NCBI RefSeq assembly: GCF_019443325.1
Contig: NZ_CP080383.1
Span: 2,108,001-2,172,000, forward strand
Reading direction: 5' to 3'
Length of the DNA: 64,000 nt
DNA from: Cryobacterium sp. PAMC25264
Lineage (GTDB): Bacteria > Actinomycetota > Actinomycetes > Actinomycetales > Microbacteriaceae
Shown here: positions 1 to 8,276 of the stretch, in pieces
How the letters are laid out: every line of letters starts with the position of its first letter
Position numbering within the stretch: position 1 is the stretch's first letter
Position numbers and translations under genes: made by a program
Notes under the pieces: model-generated
Seen by the model: the letters and a program-made list of their open reading frames with translations, nothing else
Database searches by the model: none
What the model was told of the DNA's origin: nothing

Positions 1-823
1 GCAGGGTGATACCGTGCACCTCGGCGAAGCCGTGCCGCACCACGCCGGCCATCCGGTTGCTCAGCCCCACGAAGTCGGCGATGAACGGTGTCGCTGGCCG
101 GGTGTAGAGCTCCTCCGGCGTGCCGACCTGTTCCAGCCGGCCGTCACGCATCACCGCGACCCTGTCGGCCACGGCGAGGGCCTCATCCTGGTCGTGGGTC
201 ACGAAGAGCGTCGTGATGCCCAGTTCCGTCTGGATGCGCCGGATCTGCTCGCGCAGCCCCACCCGCACCTTGGCGTCCAGGGCCGACAGGGGTTCGTCCA
301 GCAGCAGCACCCTGGGCTGTGTGACGAGCGCCCTGGCCAGGGCCACCCGCTGCTGCTGACCGCCGGAGAGCTGGTGGGCGAACCTGTCGTAGTGGGCGTC
401 CAGGCCCACCATGGCCAGCGCCGCGGCGGCGCGCTCGCGGCGCTCGACGGCCGGCACCCGGCGCATCCGCAGGCCGAACTCGACGTTCTCGCCCGCGCTC
501 AGGTGCGGGAACAGGGAGTAGGACTGGAACACCATGCCCATGTCGCGCCGGCTGGTGGCCAGGCCCGAGACGTCGTCGCCGTTGATCAGGATGCGTCCGG
601 CGTCGGTCGATTCCAGCCCGGCCAGCACCCGCAGGGCCGTGGTCTTGCCGCTGCCGCTGGGGCCCAGCAGCGCGACGAGTTCGCCGGCAGCGAGGGTGAG
701 ATCAAAATCGGTCAGGGCGAGGTGGGTGCCGTAGCGTTTGGTCACCCCGGTGAACTCGACGACCGAACCGGTGCGGGTCTGCCCGGTCTTGGTCGGAACC
801 GTGGTCAGGCTCGATGTGGTCAT
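1..823 (-). CDS. ABC transporter ATP-binding protein (polyamine/iron type), incomplete at window edge
   Basis: This is the cytoplasmic ATPase of an importer of the PotA/FbpC type that powers uptake through the two permeases encoded upstream. About 274 residues are visible and the C-terminal part runs off the window. Walker A reads GPSGSGKTT, followed by the Q-loop region MGMVFQSYSLFPH, the signature LSGGQQQRVALARAL, Walker B VLLLDEPLSALD and the switch histidine in FVTHDQDEA. The start ATG (complement of 821-823) overlaps the stop of the upstream permease as ATGA, so the two are translationally coupled. Substrate cannot be read from the sequence; spermidine/putrescine, iron(III), thiamine and 2-aminoethylphosphonate importers share this design. 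Confidence 0.93.
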   Translation of the reverse strand, partial: MTTSSLTTVPTKTGQTRTGSVVEFTGVTKRYGTHLALTDFDLTLAAGELVALLGPSGSGKTTALRVLAGLESTDAGRILINGDDVSGLATSRRDMGMVFQSYSLFPHLSAGENVEFGLRMRRVPAVERRERAAAALAMVGLDAHYDRFAHQLSGGQQQRVALARALVTQPRVLLLDEPLSALDAKVRVGLREQIRRIQTELGITTLFVTHDQDEALAVADRVAVMRDGRLEQVGTPEELYTRPATPFIADFVGLSNRMAGVVRHGFAEVHGITL

Positions 824-1668
824 GGGGTGTCTCCGCTTCGGGTGAGTGGTGTCGGGGCGGCCGCCGCTGTGCTCCGGCGCCGCTCGCTGCCCAGCCGGCC
901 GATGGCCAGCAGCAGCACGAAGGCCGCCAGCAGTGCCAGGAGCGAGAGGATCACGGCACTGTACGGGTCGTTTTTACCGACCACCACGAGGGCGGTCTGC
1001 AGGTTCACCCGGCTGAGCAACGATGCGATAGTGAATTCGCCCAGCACCACGGCCACGGCGATGAACGACCCGGCCAGGATGCCGCGTCGGAGGTTGGGCA
1101 CCAGAACCCGCAGCAGCACGCTGGCCCAGCCGGCGCCGAGAGTGCGCGCCGCTTCGCTGAGGGTGCGCACGTCGACGCCGTCGAGGTTGGCCTGGATGGC
1201 CCGGTACGCGAACGGCAGCACCGTGATGCCGTAGGCGAACGCCAGCGTCCAGACGCCGCTGCCGGCGAACCGGGCCACGACCGAGAAGACCGGGGCGAGG
1301 CCAACGACGAGCACGATGGCCGGGATGGAGATCGGCAGGATGCAGATGATCTCCAGCACTCGGCGCAGCTGCGGGAACCGGATGTGCACGAGCAGCATGG
1401 TCGGCACCAGTAGCACGAGCACGATCGCCACGGTGCCCAGCGCCAGGCCGAGGGAGTTGCCGAGCGCGGCGAGAACGGGGCGGTAGGCGCCGGTGAGGCC
1501 GCCCTGGAACAGGTCCGTCCAGCGGTGCAGGTCGTAGCCGCCTTCGAGGCCGCGGCGGAGGGTGAACTCGACCATGGCGAGGATGGGGATCGCGAAGACC
1601 AGACCGACGGAGACGAGGATCACGGTGCGCGTGAGCCGGGTGGGCGCGTGCGCCACCTGGCCGCTCAT
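820..1668 (-). CDS. ABC transporter permease, second of pair (PotC-like)
   Basis: An integral membrane permease of the binding-protein-dependent type, 282 residues, with about six hydrophobic helices and the cytoplasmic loop EAARTLGAGWASVLLRVLVP that matches the EAA motif contacting the ATPase. I chose the ATG at 1668 because it overlaps the TGA of the preceding permease gene (ATGA); a GTG nine bases further upstream is the alternative. The gene is in the middle of a four-gene minus-strand operon: binding protein, permease, permease, ATPase. Its family partners transport polyamines, iron(III) or related small solutes; the true substrate is unknown. Confidence 0.9.
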   Translation of the reverse strand: MSGQVAHAPTRLTRTVILVSVGLVFAIPILAMVEFTLRRGLEGGYDLHRWTDLFQGGLTGAYRPVLAALGNSLGLALGTVAIVLVLLVPTMLLVHIRFPQLRRVLEIICILPISIPAIVLVVGLAPVFSVVARFAGSGVWTLAFAYGITVLPFAYRAIQANLDGVDVRTLSEAARTLGAGWASVLLRVLVPNLRRGILAGSFIAVAVVLGEFTIASLLSRVNLQTALVVVGKNDPYSAVILSLLALLAAFVLLLAIGRLGSERRRSTAAAAPTPLTRSGDTP

Positions 1669-2525
1669 CGCTGCCACCGGGCCGCGCGAGACGCCAGCCG
1701 TGCGTAACCGGTCATGACGACGCTCATGACGATGATCATTCCGAGCGCAAGGGCCCCGGCCAGGTTCTCCCGGCCGAGCATCGTTTCGCTCGTCAACGCC
1801 GAGCGGATCTGCAGCGGCACGATCTGAGCGCCCTGGCTGATCAGGGTGGCTGCCGTCGCGTACGAGGAGAACGCGTTGGCGAACAGGAGCAGCAGGCTAC
1901 CCAGGAACGACGGTGCGAGCACCGGCAACGCGATCCGCAGCCAGTAGCTGCGTGCCGTGCCGCCGAGTGTGGCGTTGGCTTCCGCCCAGGTCACCTTGAG
2001 CGACGCGAGCGCGGGCATGAACGTGATCACCATGAGGGGAACCTGGAAGTAGATGTAGGGCAGCACCAGGCCGGGCAGTTCGTACAACCACACGCCATCC
2101 GCGAAGATGTCGATGCCGAACGTGTCGCGCAGCAGCACGGTGACCATGCCCTGGATGCCGATGGTCGCGGTGAACGCGAAGGCCAGCATCGCGCCACCGA
2201 ACTGGGCGATCACGCTGCTGAGCGAATCGACCGTGGAGCGCAGCGCGCCGTCCGGGCGGGCGCCGAGCAGCGCGTAACAGACGAGCGCGCCCAGCACCGC
2301 CCCGATCACGGCGGTGAGGGCGGACAACCAGACCGAGCTGCCGAAAGCGTTGAGCACGATCGGGTTTCCCAGTGCGGCGAGGGTCTCGAGGGTGAAGCCG
2401 CCGTCGGCACCGATGAACCCGGTGCCGACCGCGATCAGGGTCGGCAGCGCGAGGAAGAGCAGCACATACACCGCGAACGGCAGCAGCCCGAGGGCTGCTG
2501 CCGGTGCACGGAACCTACTGGACAG
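1665..2525 (-). CDS. ABC transporter permease, first of pair (PotB-like)
   Basis: The first membrane permease of the importer. Hydrophobic helices start at LGLLPFAVYVLLFLALP and the EAA-type loop reads WAEANATLGGTARSYWLRIALP. The start is unsettled. The reading frame enters the end of the binding-protein gene, and no ATG, GTG or TTG lies near the junction. The choices are a CTG at 2525 (used here, about 286 residues, similar to its partner permease), a GTG at 2471 inside the first helix, or an ATG at 2618 that would overlap the upstream gene by about 100 bases. The stop overlaps the next permease start (ATGA). The reading frame and stop are secure; the 5' end is not. Confidence 0.85.
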   Translation of the reverse strand: MSSRFRAPAAALGLLPFAVYVLLFLALPTLIAVGTGFIGADGGFTLETLAALGNPIVLNAFGSSVWLSALTAVIGAVLGALVCYALLGARPDGALRSTVDSLSSVIAQFGGAMLAFAFTATIGIQGMVTVLLRDTFGIDIFADGVWLYELPGLVLPYIYFQVPLMVITFMPALASLKVTWAEANATLGGTARSYWLRIALPVLAPSFLGSLLLLFANAFSSYATAATLISQGAQIVPLQIRSALTSETMLGRENLAGALALGMIIVMSVVMTGYARLASRAARWQR

Positions 2526-3654
2526 CCGCTGCCCACTTCTCGCCGAGAAGCGTCGCCGCGGCCTCGCTCTGAGCGGCCGTGGGCACCACGGTGGTGTCCG
2601 GAACGGTCGGGAGCGCATCGAAGAGCTTCGTGTCGATGGTCCCAGCGTCGGCCATGGCATCGGCGCGGGCCGGGCGGGCACCGCCGGCGAGCCAGAGGTT
2701 CTGGGCGTCGTCGCTGTAGAGGAATTCCTGCCAGAGACGCGCAGCCGCCGGGTGCGGCGCATCCTTGTTGATCGCCTGGTTGTAGTAGCCGGCGTATCCG
2801 GTGCCGGGGAAGACCACGACCTCCCAGTTACGCTCACCGGCCAGCTGGGTGCCGTAGCCCACGTTGAGGTAGTCCCAGTCGAAGACGACGGGAGTTTCGC
2901 CCGACGCGATGGTGGCGGGGGTCGGGTCGATCTTCACGAGGTTGCCGGCCGCGTTGAGGTCGCCGAAGAAGTCGATGCCGGCCTGGAAGTCGTCCACCGA
3001 CCCTTTGTTCTGCACGGCGGCCATGCCGACGGCGGCGAAGGCCGCACCGGCCTGGGTGGGGTCGCCGTTGATGGCGACCTTGCCCTTGTAGTCCGCTCCG
3101 AGCAGGTCGCTGAGCTTGGTCGGCGCCGGAACGGCGTCGGGGTCGTAGCCGACGGCCATGTATCCGCCGTAGTCGCCCACGTACAGGCCGCTTTCCTCCT
3201 TGAGGGCGTCGGGGATGTCCGACCAGGTCGCCACCTGGTAGGGCGCGAACTGGTCGGTGTTCGCCAGCGCGACGGCCAGGCCGAGGTCGAACACGTCGGG
3301 GGCTGTGTCCTGGCCGGCCAGGTTCTGGGCCGCCTGGATCTCCTCGGCGCTGGAGCCGTCGGGGGCGGACTCGGTGATGGTGATGTCGGGGTACTTCTCG
3401 GCGAAGAGGTCGAGGACCGCGCCGTAGTTGGCCCAGTCCCGCGGCAGGGCGATGACGTTCAGGGCGCCCTCGGTGTTGGCAGCGGCCTCGAGAGCGGCCA
3501 GGTCGCCGAAGGCGGAGACGCTCGTCGCGGTGGCGGCGTCGACGGCGCCGTCGGTGCCGGTCGCCTCCGCCGTGCCGCTCGCGCAGCCGGTGAGGGTGAG
3601 GGCGACGATGGCGGTCGCCGCAATGGTGGCGGCCAGGGTTCGGGTGGTAAGCAC
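2515..3654 (-). CDS. ABC transporter substrate-binding lipoprotein
   Basis: A 379-residue extracellular solute-binding protein anchored to the membrane by lipid. The N-terminus has a short basic region, a hydrophobic stretch and the lipobox LTGC, so cleavage before Cys is expected. The body resembles family 1/PotD-FbpA binding proteins (segments DVFDLGLAVALAN, GYMAVGYDPDAVP, PVVFDWDYLNVGY). The GTG start at 3654 was chosen because GGAGGA lies six bases upstream and the signal peptide begins there. It is the first gene of the importer operon, so the operon promoter should lie between 3655 and 3777, which it shares with the divergent gene at 3778. Ligand unknown. Confidence 0.92.
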   Translation of the reverse strand: MLTTRTLAATIAATAIVALTLTGCASGTAEATGTDGAVDAATATSVSAFGDLAALEAAANTEGALNVIALPRDWANYGAVLDLFAEKYPDITITESAPDGSSAEEIQAAQNLAGQDTAPDVFDLGLAVALANTDQFAPYQVATWSDIPDALKEESGLYVGDYGGYMAVGYDPDAVPAPTKLSDLLGADYKGKVAINGDPTQAGAAFAAVGMAAVQNKGSVDDFQAGIDFFGDLNAAGNLVKIDPTPATIASGETPVVFDWDYLNVGYGTQLAGERNWEVVVFPGTGYAGYYNQAINKDAPHPAAARLWQEFLYSDDAQNLWLAGGARPARADAMADAGTIDTKLFDALPTVPDTTVVPTAAQSEAAATLLGEKWAAAVQ

Positions 3655-3777
3655 GGTTCCTCCGTTGTGAGCTGGGTGGTCGCTGAGCAGACTAGGAGCG
3701 GTGGATGGACCCGATGCGCCCTGGTGCTGAACACAGCGTGAACGTCGGATGTCGTCGCCCGCCGGTAGTGTCGAGGC

Positions 3778-4989
3778 GTGCTCCAGACGATCTCCCCCGC
3801 TCTCGCCCGCCGTGTGGCGCTCGCCGCCCAGGGCTTCGGCCGTCCGGCTCCGGCCGCCGTCGGCATCCGTCAGCTCGGCGCCCTCGTTCAGCGCCTGGGC
3901 CTGCTGCAGATCGACTCGGTCAACGTCTTCGAGCGCAGCCATTACGTGCCCGCATTCAGCCGTCTGGGCCCGTACGACACGGCCCAGCTCGACCGGCTCA
4001 GCAGCGGTGCGAGCCCCCGGCTGACCGAATACTGGGTGCACGAGGCGTCGCTGATTCCCGTGGAGGACTGGCCGCTGTTCCGGTGGCGCATGCAGGCCTA
4101 CCGGGACAAGGCTGCCGCAGACGACGCGCACTGGTCGCAGGCGAACGCACCCATGTTGGCGTGGCTGCTGGGCGAGCTGGCGGCGAACGGCCCCATGCGT
4201 GCCAGCGCCATCGAGCACGACGCCAACCGGCGCAGCGGCCCGTGGTGGGGCTGGTCAGACGTGAAGATCGGCCTGGAGACGCTGTTCCGCTGGGGCGATG
4301 TGGTCAGCGGCGGCCGCCAGCGGTTCGAGCGGGTCTATGCGCTGCCCGAGCAGGTGTTTCCGACGGCGCTGCTCGACAGGCAGGTGCCGGCGGCCGACGC
4401 GCACCGCGCGCTCATCTCTCAGGCGGCGCGGGCGCACGGCATCGGCACGGTGAAAGACCTGGCCGACTACTTCCGGCTGCGCACCGAACCCGCCAGGGCC
4501 GCGATTGCCGAGCTCGAAGACGCCGGGGAGCTGCTGCGGGTGCAGGTACCCGGCTGGGGCCGCGGTGGCGCGCCGGGCGACGCCTGGCTGCACCGAGACG
4601 CCCGGCTCCCCCGGCGCATCGATGCCGCAGCGGTGCTCAGCCCGTTCGACCCGGTGGTCTGGGAGCGGGCGCGGGCGCTCCGCCTCTTCGGCTTTCACTA
4701 CCGCATCGAGATCTACACGCCCCAGGACAAGCGCCAGTTCGGCTACTACGTGCTGCCGGTGCTGCTGGGAGACACCATCGTCGGCCGGGTCGACCTCAAG
4801 AACGACCGGCAGGCCGGGGTGTTGCGCGTGCAGGCCAGTTGGGCCGAGCCGGGAGCCCCGGCGGACACCGCGGCCCGCCTGGCCGACGTGTTGCGGAGCA
4901 CCGCGGCATGGCAGGGCCTGTCCGGCATCGAGGTGGTGCCGCGCGGCACCCTCGCCGCCGCCCTGTCGGCCGAGCTGTCCCGCGGCTGA
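3778..4989 (+). CDS. winged-helix DNA glycosylase, YcaQ/AlkX family
   Basis: A 403-residue protein of the winged-helix (HTH_42) family related to Escherichia coli YcaQ (AlkX) and Streptomyces AlkZ, which open DNA interstrand crosslinks by removing alkylated bases. The family's QxD catalytic motif is present as QID at residues 44-46 in LGLLQIDSVNVFERSHY. Three winged-helix-like segments and a C-terminal beta-rich part (FGFHYRIEIYTPQDKRQFGY) follow. The start is GTG at 3778. It is divergent from the ABC importer operon and is followed by a palindrome and an IS3 element. Assignment to the family is firm; the lesion it repairs is inferred from relatives. Confidence 0.87.
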   Translation: MLQTISPALARRVALAAQGFGRPAPAAVGIRQLGALVQRLGLLQIDSVNVFERSHYVPAFSRLGPYDTAQLDRLSSGASPRLTEYWVHEASLIPVEDWPLFRWRMQAYRDKAAADDAHWSQANAPMLAWLLGELAANGPMRASAIEHDANRRSGPWWGWSDVKIGLETLFRWGDVVSGGRQRFERVYALPEQVFPTALLDRQVPAADAHRALISQAARAHGIGTVKDLADYFRLRTEPARAAIAELEDAGELLRVQVPGWGRGGAPGDAWLHRDARLPRRIDAAAVLSPFDPVVWERARALRLFGFHYRIEIYTPQDKRQFGYYVLPVLLGDTIVGRVDLKNDRQAGVLRVQASWAEPGAPADTAARLADVLRSTAAWQGLSGIEVVPRGTLAAALSAELSRG

Positions 4990-5012
4990 GCTGACCCTCA
5001 TCTGTTCCCCGT

Positions 5013-5052
5013 GCGGACAAGTGCATCCGGCGTACCGGGTGCACTTGTCCGC
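5013..5052. repeat. palindromic repeat, family A, copy 1
   Basis: A 40-base near-perfect inverted repeat: arm GCGGACAAGTGCA-TCCGG, loop CGTA, returning arm CCGGG-TGCACTTGTCCGC. It lies between the stop of the YcaQ-like gene and the left end of the IS3 element. Related palindromes lie at 36010-36075 and 37185-37250, sharing the centre CCGG-YRTR-CCGG and TTGTCCGC or GTGTCCGC on the right arm. It could act as a transcription terminator for the glycosylase gene, or be a REP-like element. Confidence 0.8.
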
Positions 5053-5062
5053 TTCCCCTCTG

Positions 5063-6556
5063 CGTCAATCTGGTTGTGAGTCAGTTCACGATCAGTAGGA
5101 GGCAAAGGAAATGTCTATATCTCCAGGGTTTACCGCGGTGGAGATCCGCGCGTTTGTTCATGAGTACGACGGGTTGGCGTATGGGCGGAAACGTCCGTGG
5201 CTGGAGGAGCAGGGCTTGTCACGAAATGTGTTGGCTCGGTGGCGGGACACGGTGTACGCGGGCGATCTCGATCGTGGGTTGATTCCGCGAGAGGGTAGTT
5301 CCATGACTATTCCACCGGGTAAGCGCAGTGCGCTGGAGAAGACGCGTGCGGCTGAGCAGGCCAGGCACGAGGCTGAAGTTGCTGAGTTGATCGCGCGGGT
5401 GCGTGAGTTGGAGGGCAGCAACAACGCGTTGGGAAAAGCTATCGGGCTCTTGCACTCGCTGAGCGAGGAAGAGCCCGCAGATACCCCGACGACGCCCGAT
5501 CGGCCCAATTCCTGACCCAGGAGAACGAGCTCGTGGCCGAGCTGACACGCACGACGGGCTCGCAACGCCGCGCGTTGGCGATGGCTGGCGTCGGCCGTTC
5601 GACGTGGCAGTACCGGCTCAGGCCTCGCGCCCGGGTGCCTGAGCCGGTGCTGCAGCAGGACCGCGCCTATCTGTCTCGCATCCCCTCAACCGATCGGGCG
5701 ACGATCGCCGCGAAGATCACCACGGGCTGGAAGGCCGGGCATTCGGTTGATCACACGTTCGCGTCGACTTGGGACGACGGCGTGATGCTCGCCGGGCGCC
5801 GGTCGTGGTGGCGCATCGCTGCCGATATCGAGGACCAGAGCGCCCGCCCACTCGTTCCCACCAGGCGCGGATCGCGAACGCCCCGGGACACGCCCGTGCT
5901 GATCGCGACCGGGCCGAACCAGGTGTGGTCGTGGGACATCACCGACCTGCGCTGCCCGTGGCGGGGCAAAGCGTTCAAGGCGTACTCGATCATCGACATC
6001 TACTCCCGCAAAATCATGGGCTCCCGCGTCGAAGACCGCGAGAACGACGACTTCGCGGTGGACATGTTCAAGACCGCGTTCCAGCACCATGGCAGCCCCG
6101 AGTTCGTCCACGCCGACAACGGCTCCGCGATGCGCTCGAACAAACTCGCCAATCTCCTCGTAACGCACAAAGTCGCCAAGACACACAACCGGCCCTACGT
6201 CTCGAACGACAACCCGTTCTCCGAGTCCGAGTTCCGCACCATGAAATACCGGCCCAACTACCCCGGCACCTTCGAAACCCTCCAAGCCGCACGTGACCAC
6301 CTTGCGGACTACGTGCCCTGGTACAACACGAACCACAGACACTCCGGCATCGCGTTGTTCTCACCCCAGCAGGTCCACGACGGCACCTGGCGACACGTTC
6401 ACCGCATCCGTGACCGCGCCCTGCAGCGCTACCACCGGCAGCACCCAGAACGATTCCGCGCCCGGCCGACAACACCCGCACCCGCCGGCACCGTCGGAAT
6501 CAACATCCCAAAGAAACCGTCAATATCTAACCCAAGTGACTCCACACAGCTTGACA
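5063..6556 (+). mobile_element. IS3-family insertion sequence (orfA + orfB)
   Basis: An element of about 1.49 kb with two overlapping-frame transposase genes. Imperfect terminal inverted repeats can be aligned: left GTCAATCTGGTTGTGAGTCA from 5064 and right (read on the minus strand from 6555) GTCAAGCTGTGTGGAGTCA. The right end TTGACA at 6551-6556 has the CA terminus usual for IS3 members; the left terminal base does not match. No clear 3-4 bp target duplication is visible. It sits between the YcaQ-like gene and htpX, next to palindrome A1. Exact ends are uncertain by a few bases. Confidence 0.85.
5111..5515 (+). CDS. IS3-family transposase OrfA
   Basis: OrfA of the IS3-type element, 134 residues. 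It has an N-terminal helix-turn-helix region (about residues 10-50, with EEQGLSRNVLARWRD) that binds the element's ends, and a helical, probably leucine-zipper-like C-terminal part (KTRAAEQARHEAEVAELIARVRELE in pieces). ATG at 5111 has AGGAGG/AAAGGAA upstream. The -1 frame is open from about 5407 and a GGGAAAAG run lies at 5431-5438, so a -1 ribosomal frameshift to give an OrfAB fusion transposase is possible, as known for the IS3 family. That is inference, not shown. Confidence 0.88.
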   Translation: MSISPGFTAVEIRAFVHEYDGLAYGRKRPWLEEQGLSRNVLARWRDTVYAGDLDRGLIPREGSSMTIPPGKRSALEKTRAAEQARHEAEVAELIARVRELEGSNNALGKAIGLLHSLSEEEPADTPTTPDRPNS

Positions 6557-6597
6557 TCGCGCGTTCGGCAACAGTTGGGTCAGGCAGCGCTGGTTAG
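5533..6597 (+). CDS. IS3-family transposase OrfB (DDE integrase)
   Basis: The catalytic subunit with an rve integrase core. The DDE triad is visible: Asp in WSWDITDL, Asp in VHADNGSAM, and Glu in FSESEFRTMKY, followed by the family motif WYNTNHRHSGI. The annotated GTG at 5533 may not be used if the protein is made by frameshifting from OrfA, since the frame is open upstream to about 5407. The last 14 or so residues are encoded beyond the right inverted repeat: the element's own stop is missing and translation runs into flanking DNA, ending at 6597 and overlapping the last codons of htpX on the other strand. Confidence 0.9.
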   Translation: MAELTRTTGSQRRALAMAGVGRSTWQYRLRPRARVPEPVLQQDRAYLSRIPSTDRATIAAKITTGWKAGHSVDHTFASTWDDGVMLAGRRSWWRIAADIEDQSARPLVPTRRGSRTPRDTPVLIATGPNQVWSWDITDLRCPWRGKAFKAYSIIDIYSRKIMGSRVEDRENDDFAVDMFKTAFQHHGSPEFVHADNGSAMRSNKLANLLVTHKVAKTHNRPYVSNDNPFSESEFRTMKYRPNYPGTFETLQAARDHLADYVPWYNTNHRHSGIALFSPQQVHDGTWRHVHRIRDRALQRYHRQHPERFRARPTTPAPAGTVGINIPKKPSISNPSDSTQLDIARSATVGSGSAG

Positions 6598-7478
6598 AAC
6601 TTGCTGCCCATCGCGTGCAGGCGCTCGATGCGCTCGTTCAGCGGCGGGTGGGTCGCGAAGAGCTTGTCCATCACGCCGGGCTTGAGCGGGTCGGCGATCC
6701 ACAGGTGCGCCATCGAGGTGTTCTGCTTCCTCATCGGGCGACCGTATTCCCCCAGCTTGGCCAGGGCGCTTGCCAGGGCATCCGGCTGCCGGGTGGTCAG
6801 CGCGCCCGTCGCATCCGCCAGGTACTCGCGCTGACGCGACACGGCGAGTTGCACGACCGACGCGATCAGCGGGGCCACGACCATGGCGACCAGGCCGAAG
6901 ACCAGCACGATCGGGTTGCCGTTGTTGTTGTTGCCGCGACCGAAGAAGGCCATCCGCAGGAAGATGTCGGAGATGAACCCGACGGCCACGACCAGCCCGA
7001 ACACGATCATCGACACGCGAATGTCGTAGTTCCGCACGTGTCCGATCTCGTGGGCCATGACACCCTCGAGCTCGGCGTCATCCATGATGTCGAGCAGCCC
7101 GGTCGTCGCCGCCACGATGGCGTGCTTCGGGTCACGGCCGGTGGCGAAGGCGTTGGGCGCCGGGTCGTTGATGATGTACACCTCGGGCATGGGCGTTCCC
7201 GTGGTGATCGACAGGTTCTCCACGATGCGCCACAGCCTCGGGTGATCGGTGACGCTGTTCACTCGGATGCCGCCGCTCATGGCGATGGATTGGCGTCCGG
7301 CGGCGAAGTACTGGATGAGCGCGTACCCGCCGGCGATGACCAGGGTGAGGATGAGAACGCCGGGCCCCTGCACACCGTAGGCCGCTCCGGCCAACCAGCC
7401 CAGCCCGGAGATGATCACCAGGAACAGCACGATGATGACGACGGTGTTGCGTTTGTTTCGCGCGATTGCGCTATACAT
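6594..7478 (-). CDS. htpX: zinc metalloprotease HtpX homologue (M48)
   Basis: A 294-residue membrane metallopeptidase of family M48B that degrades damaged membrane proteins. It has two N-terminal membrane helices (residues 13-33 and 37-58), the zinc motif HEIGH at residues 143-147, further hydrophobic helices around residues 155-215, and a third zinc ligand region RQREYLADATGA. The active site faces the cytosol in the family. The ATG at 7478 lies 47 bases after the lemA stop, giving the common lemA-htpX pair. The stop codon overlaps the end of IS3 orfB in convergent orientation, so the IS landed immediately beyond this gene. Confidence 0.93.
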   Translation of the reverse strand: MYSAIARNKRNTVVIIVLFLVIISGLGWLAGAAYGVQGPGVLILTLVIAGGYALIQYFAAGRQSIAMSGGIRVNSVTDHPRLWRIVENLSITTGTPMPEVYIINDPAPNAFATGRDPKHAIVAATTGLLDIMDDAELEGVMAHEIGHVRNYDIRVSMIVFGLVVAVGFISDIFLRMAFFGRGNNNNGNPIVLVFGLVAMVVAPLIASVVQLAVSRQREYLADATGALTTRQPDALASALAKLGEYGRPMRKQNTSMAHLWIADPLKPGVMDKLFATHPPLNERIERLHAMGSKF

Positions 7479-7524
7479 GGATCCTCTTCGAACTAGTGAT
7501 CAGAACAGCACGTGGTGAGAATTC

Positions 7525-8091
7525 TCAGAACTGCACACGCGGCGGCTCTGCGATGGCAGCGGCATCGCTGACCTCGAAGAACTCGCGCTGGGTGAAGCCG
7601 AGGTTCTTGGCGAACAGGTGGTTCGGGAAGACCTGGATCTTGGTGTTCAGCTCGCGCACGCCACCGTTGTAGAACCGGCGGGAGGCCTGGATCTTGTCCT
7701 CGGTGTCGACCAGTTCGCCCTGCAACTGCAGGTAGTTCTGGCTGGCCTGCAGCTGCGGGTATGCCTCGGCGACCGCGAAGATGCTCTTGAGTGCGGTCTG
7801 CATGTGGTTCTCGGCTGCGGCGGCGTCGACCGGGCCCTGCGCGGACAGCGTCTCGGCGCGGGCCTTGGTCACGTTCTCGAAGACGGACTTCTCGTGCGCA
7901 GCGTAGCCCTTGACCGTTTCGATCAGGTTGGGAATCAGGTCGGCACGACGCTTGAGCTGCACGGTGATGTCGCTCCACGCTTCGTCCACCCGCACCTTGA
8001 GCGTGATGAGCGAGTTGTAGGTGGCCCACAGATAGATACCCGCGACGACCACGAGTACAACAACGATGAGGACCGGAATAAGCCATTCCAT
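7525..8091 (-). CDS. lemA: LemA family protein
   Basis: A 188-residue LemA protein: one N-terminal membrane helix (residues 4-24, IPVLIVVVLVVVAGIYLW) followed by a helical bundle domain with the family segments YNSLITLKVRVDEAWSDI and RRADLIPNLIETVKGYAAHE. The molecular role of LemA is not settled. The start ATG at 8091 has AAGGAG eight bases upstream; the longer open frame upstream is not used. It is the first gene of a two-gene operon with htpX, an association seen in many bacteria and suggesting a role in membrane protein quality control. Confidence 0.93.
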   Translation of the reverse strand: MEWLIPVLIVVVLVVVAGIYLWATYNSLITLKVRVDEAWSDITVQLKRRADLIPNLIETVKGYAAHEKSVFENVTKARAETLSAQGPVDAAAAENHMQTALKSIFAVAEAYPQLQASQNYLQLQGELVDTEDKIQASRRFYNGGVRELNTKIQVFPNHLFAKNLGFTQREFFEVSDAAAIAEPPRVQF

Positions 8092-8276
8092 GGCAGCGTC
8101 TCCTTGCGATTGAACGTGCGTTTCAGCCGTGCGCCGGGGCGGACCGCTGCAGCATGTGTGCGATTCAGCACAATCATAACGAAGCTCGCTGGGGCTCCCA
8201 TGTGCTTCCCATGACACTCCAAGGAATCCCACCGCCGACGCGTGACTTAATGCCCTGACCGGCGAATAATCCAGGT

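Noticed and set aside
7935..8222. Upstream extension of lemA and small antisense frames
   Set aside because: The AAGGAG ribosome site and the membrane helix place the start at 8091; the extension has no family similarity.
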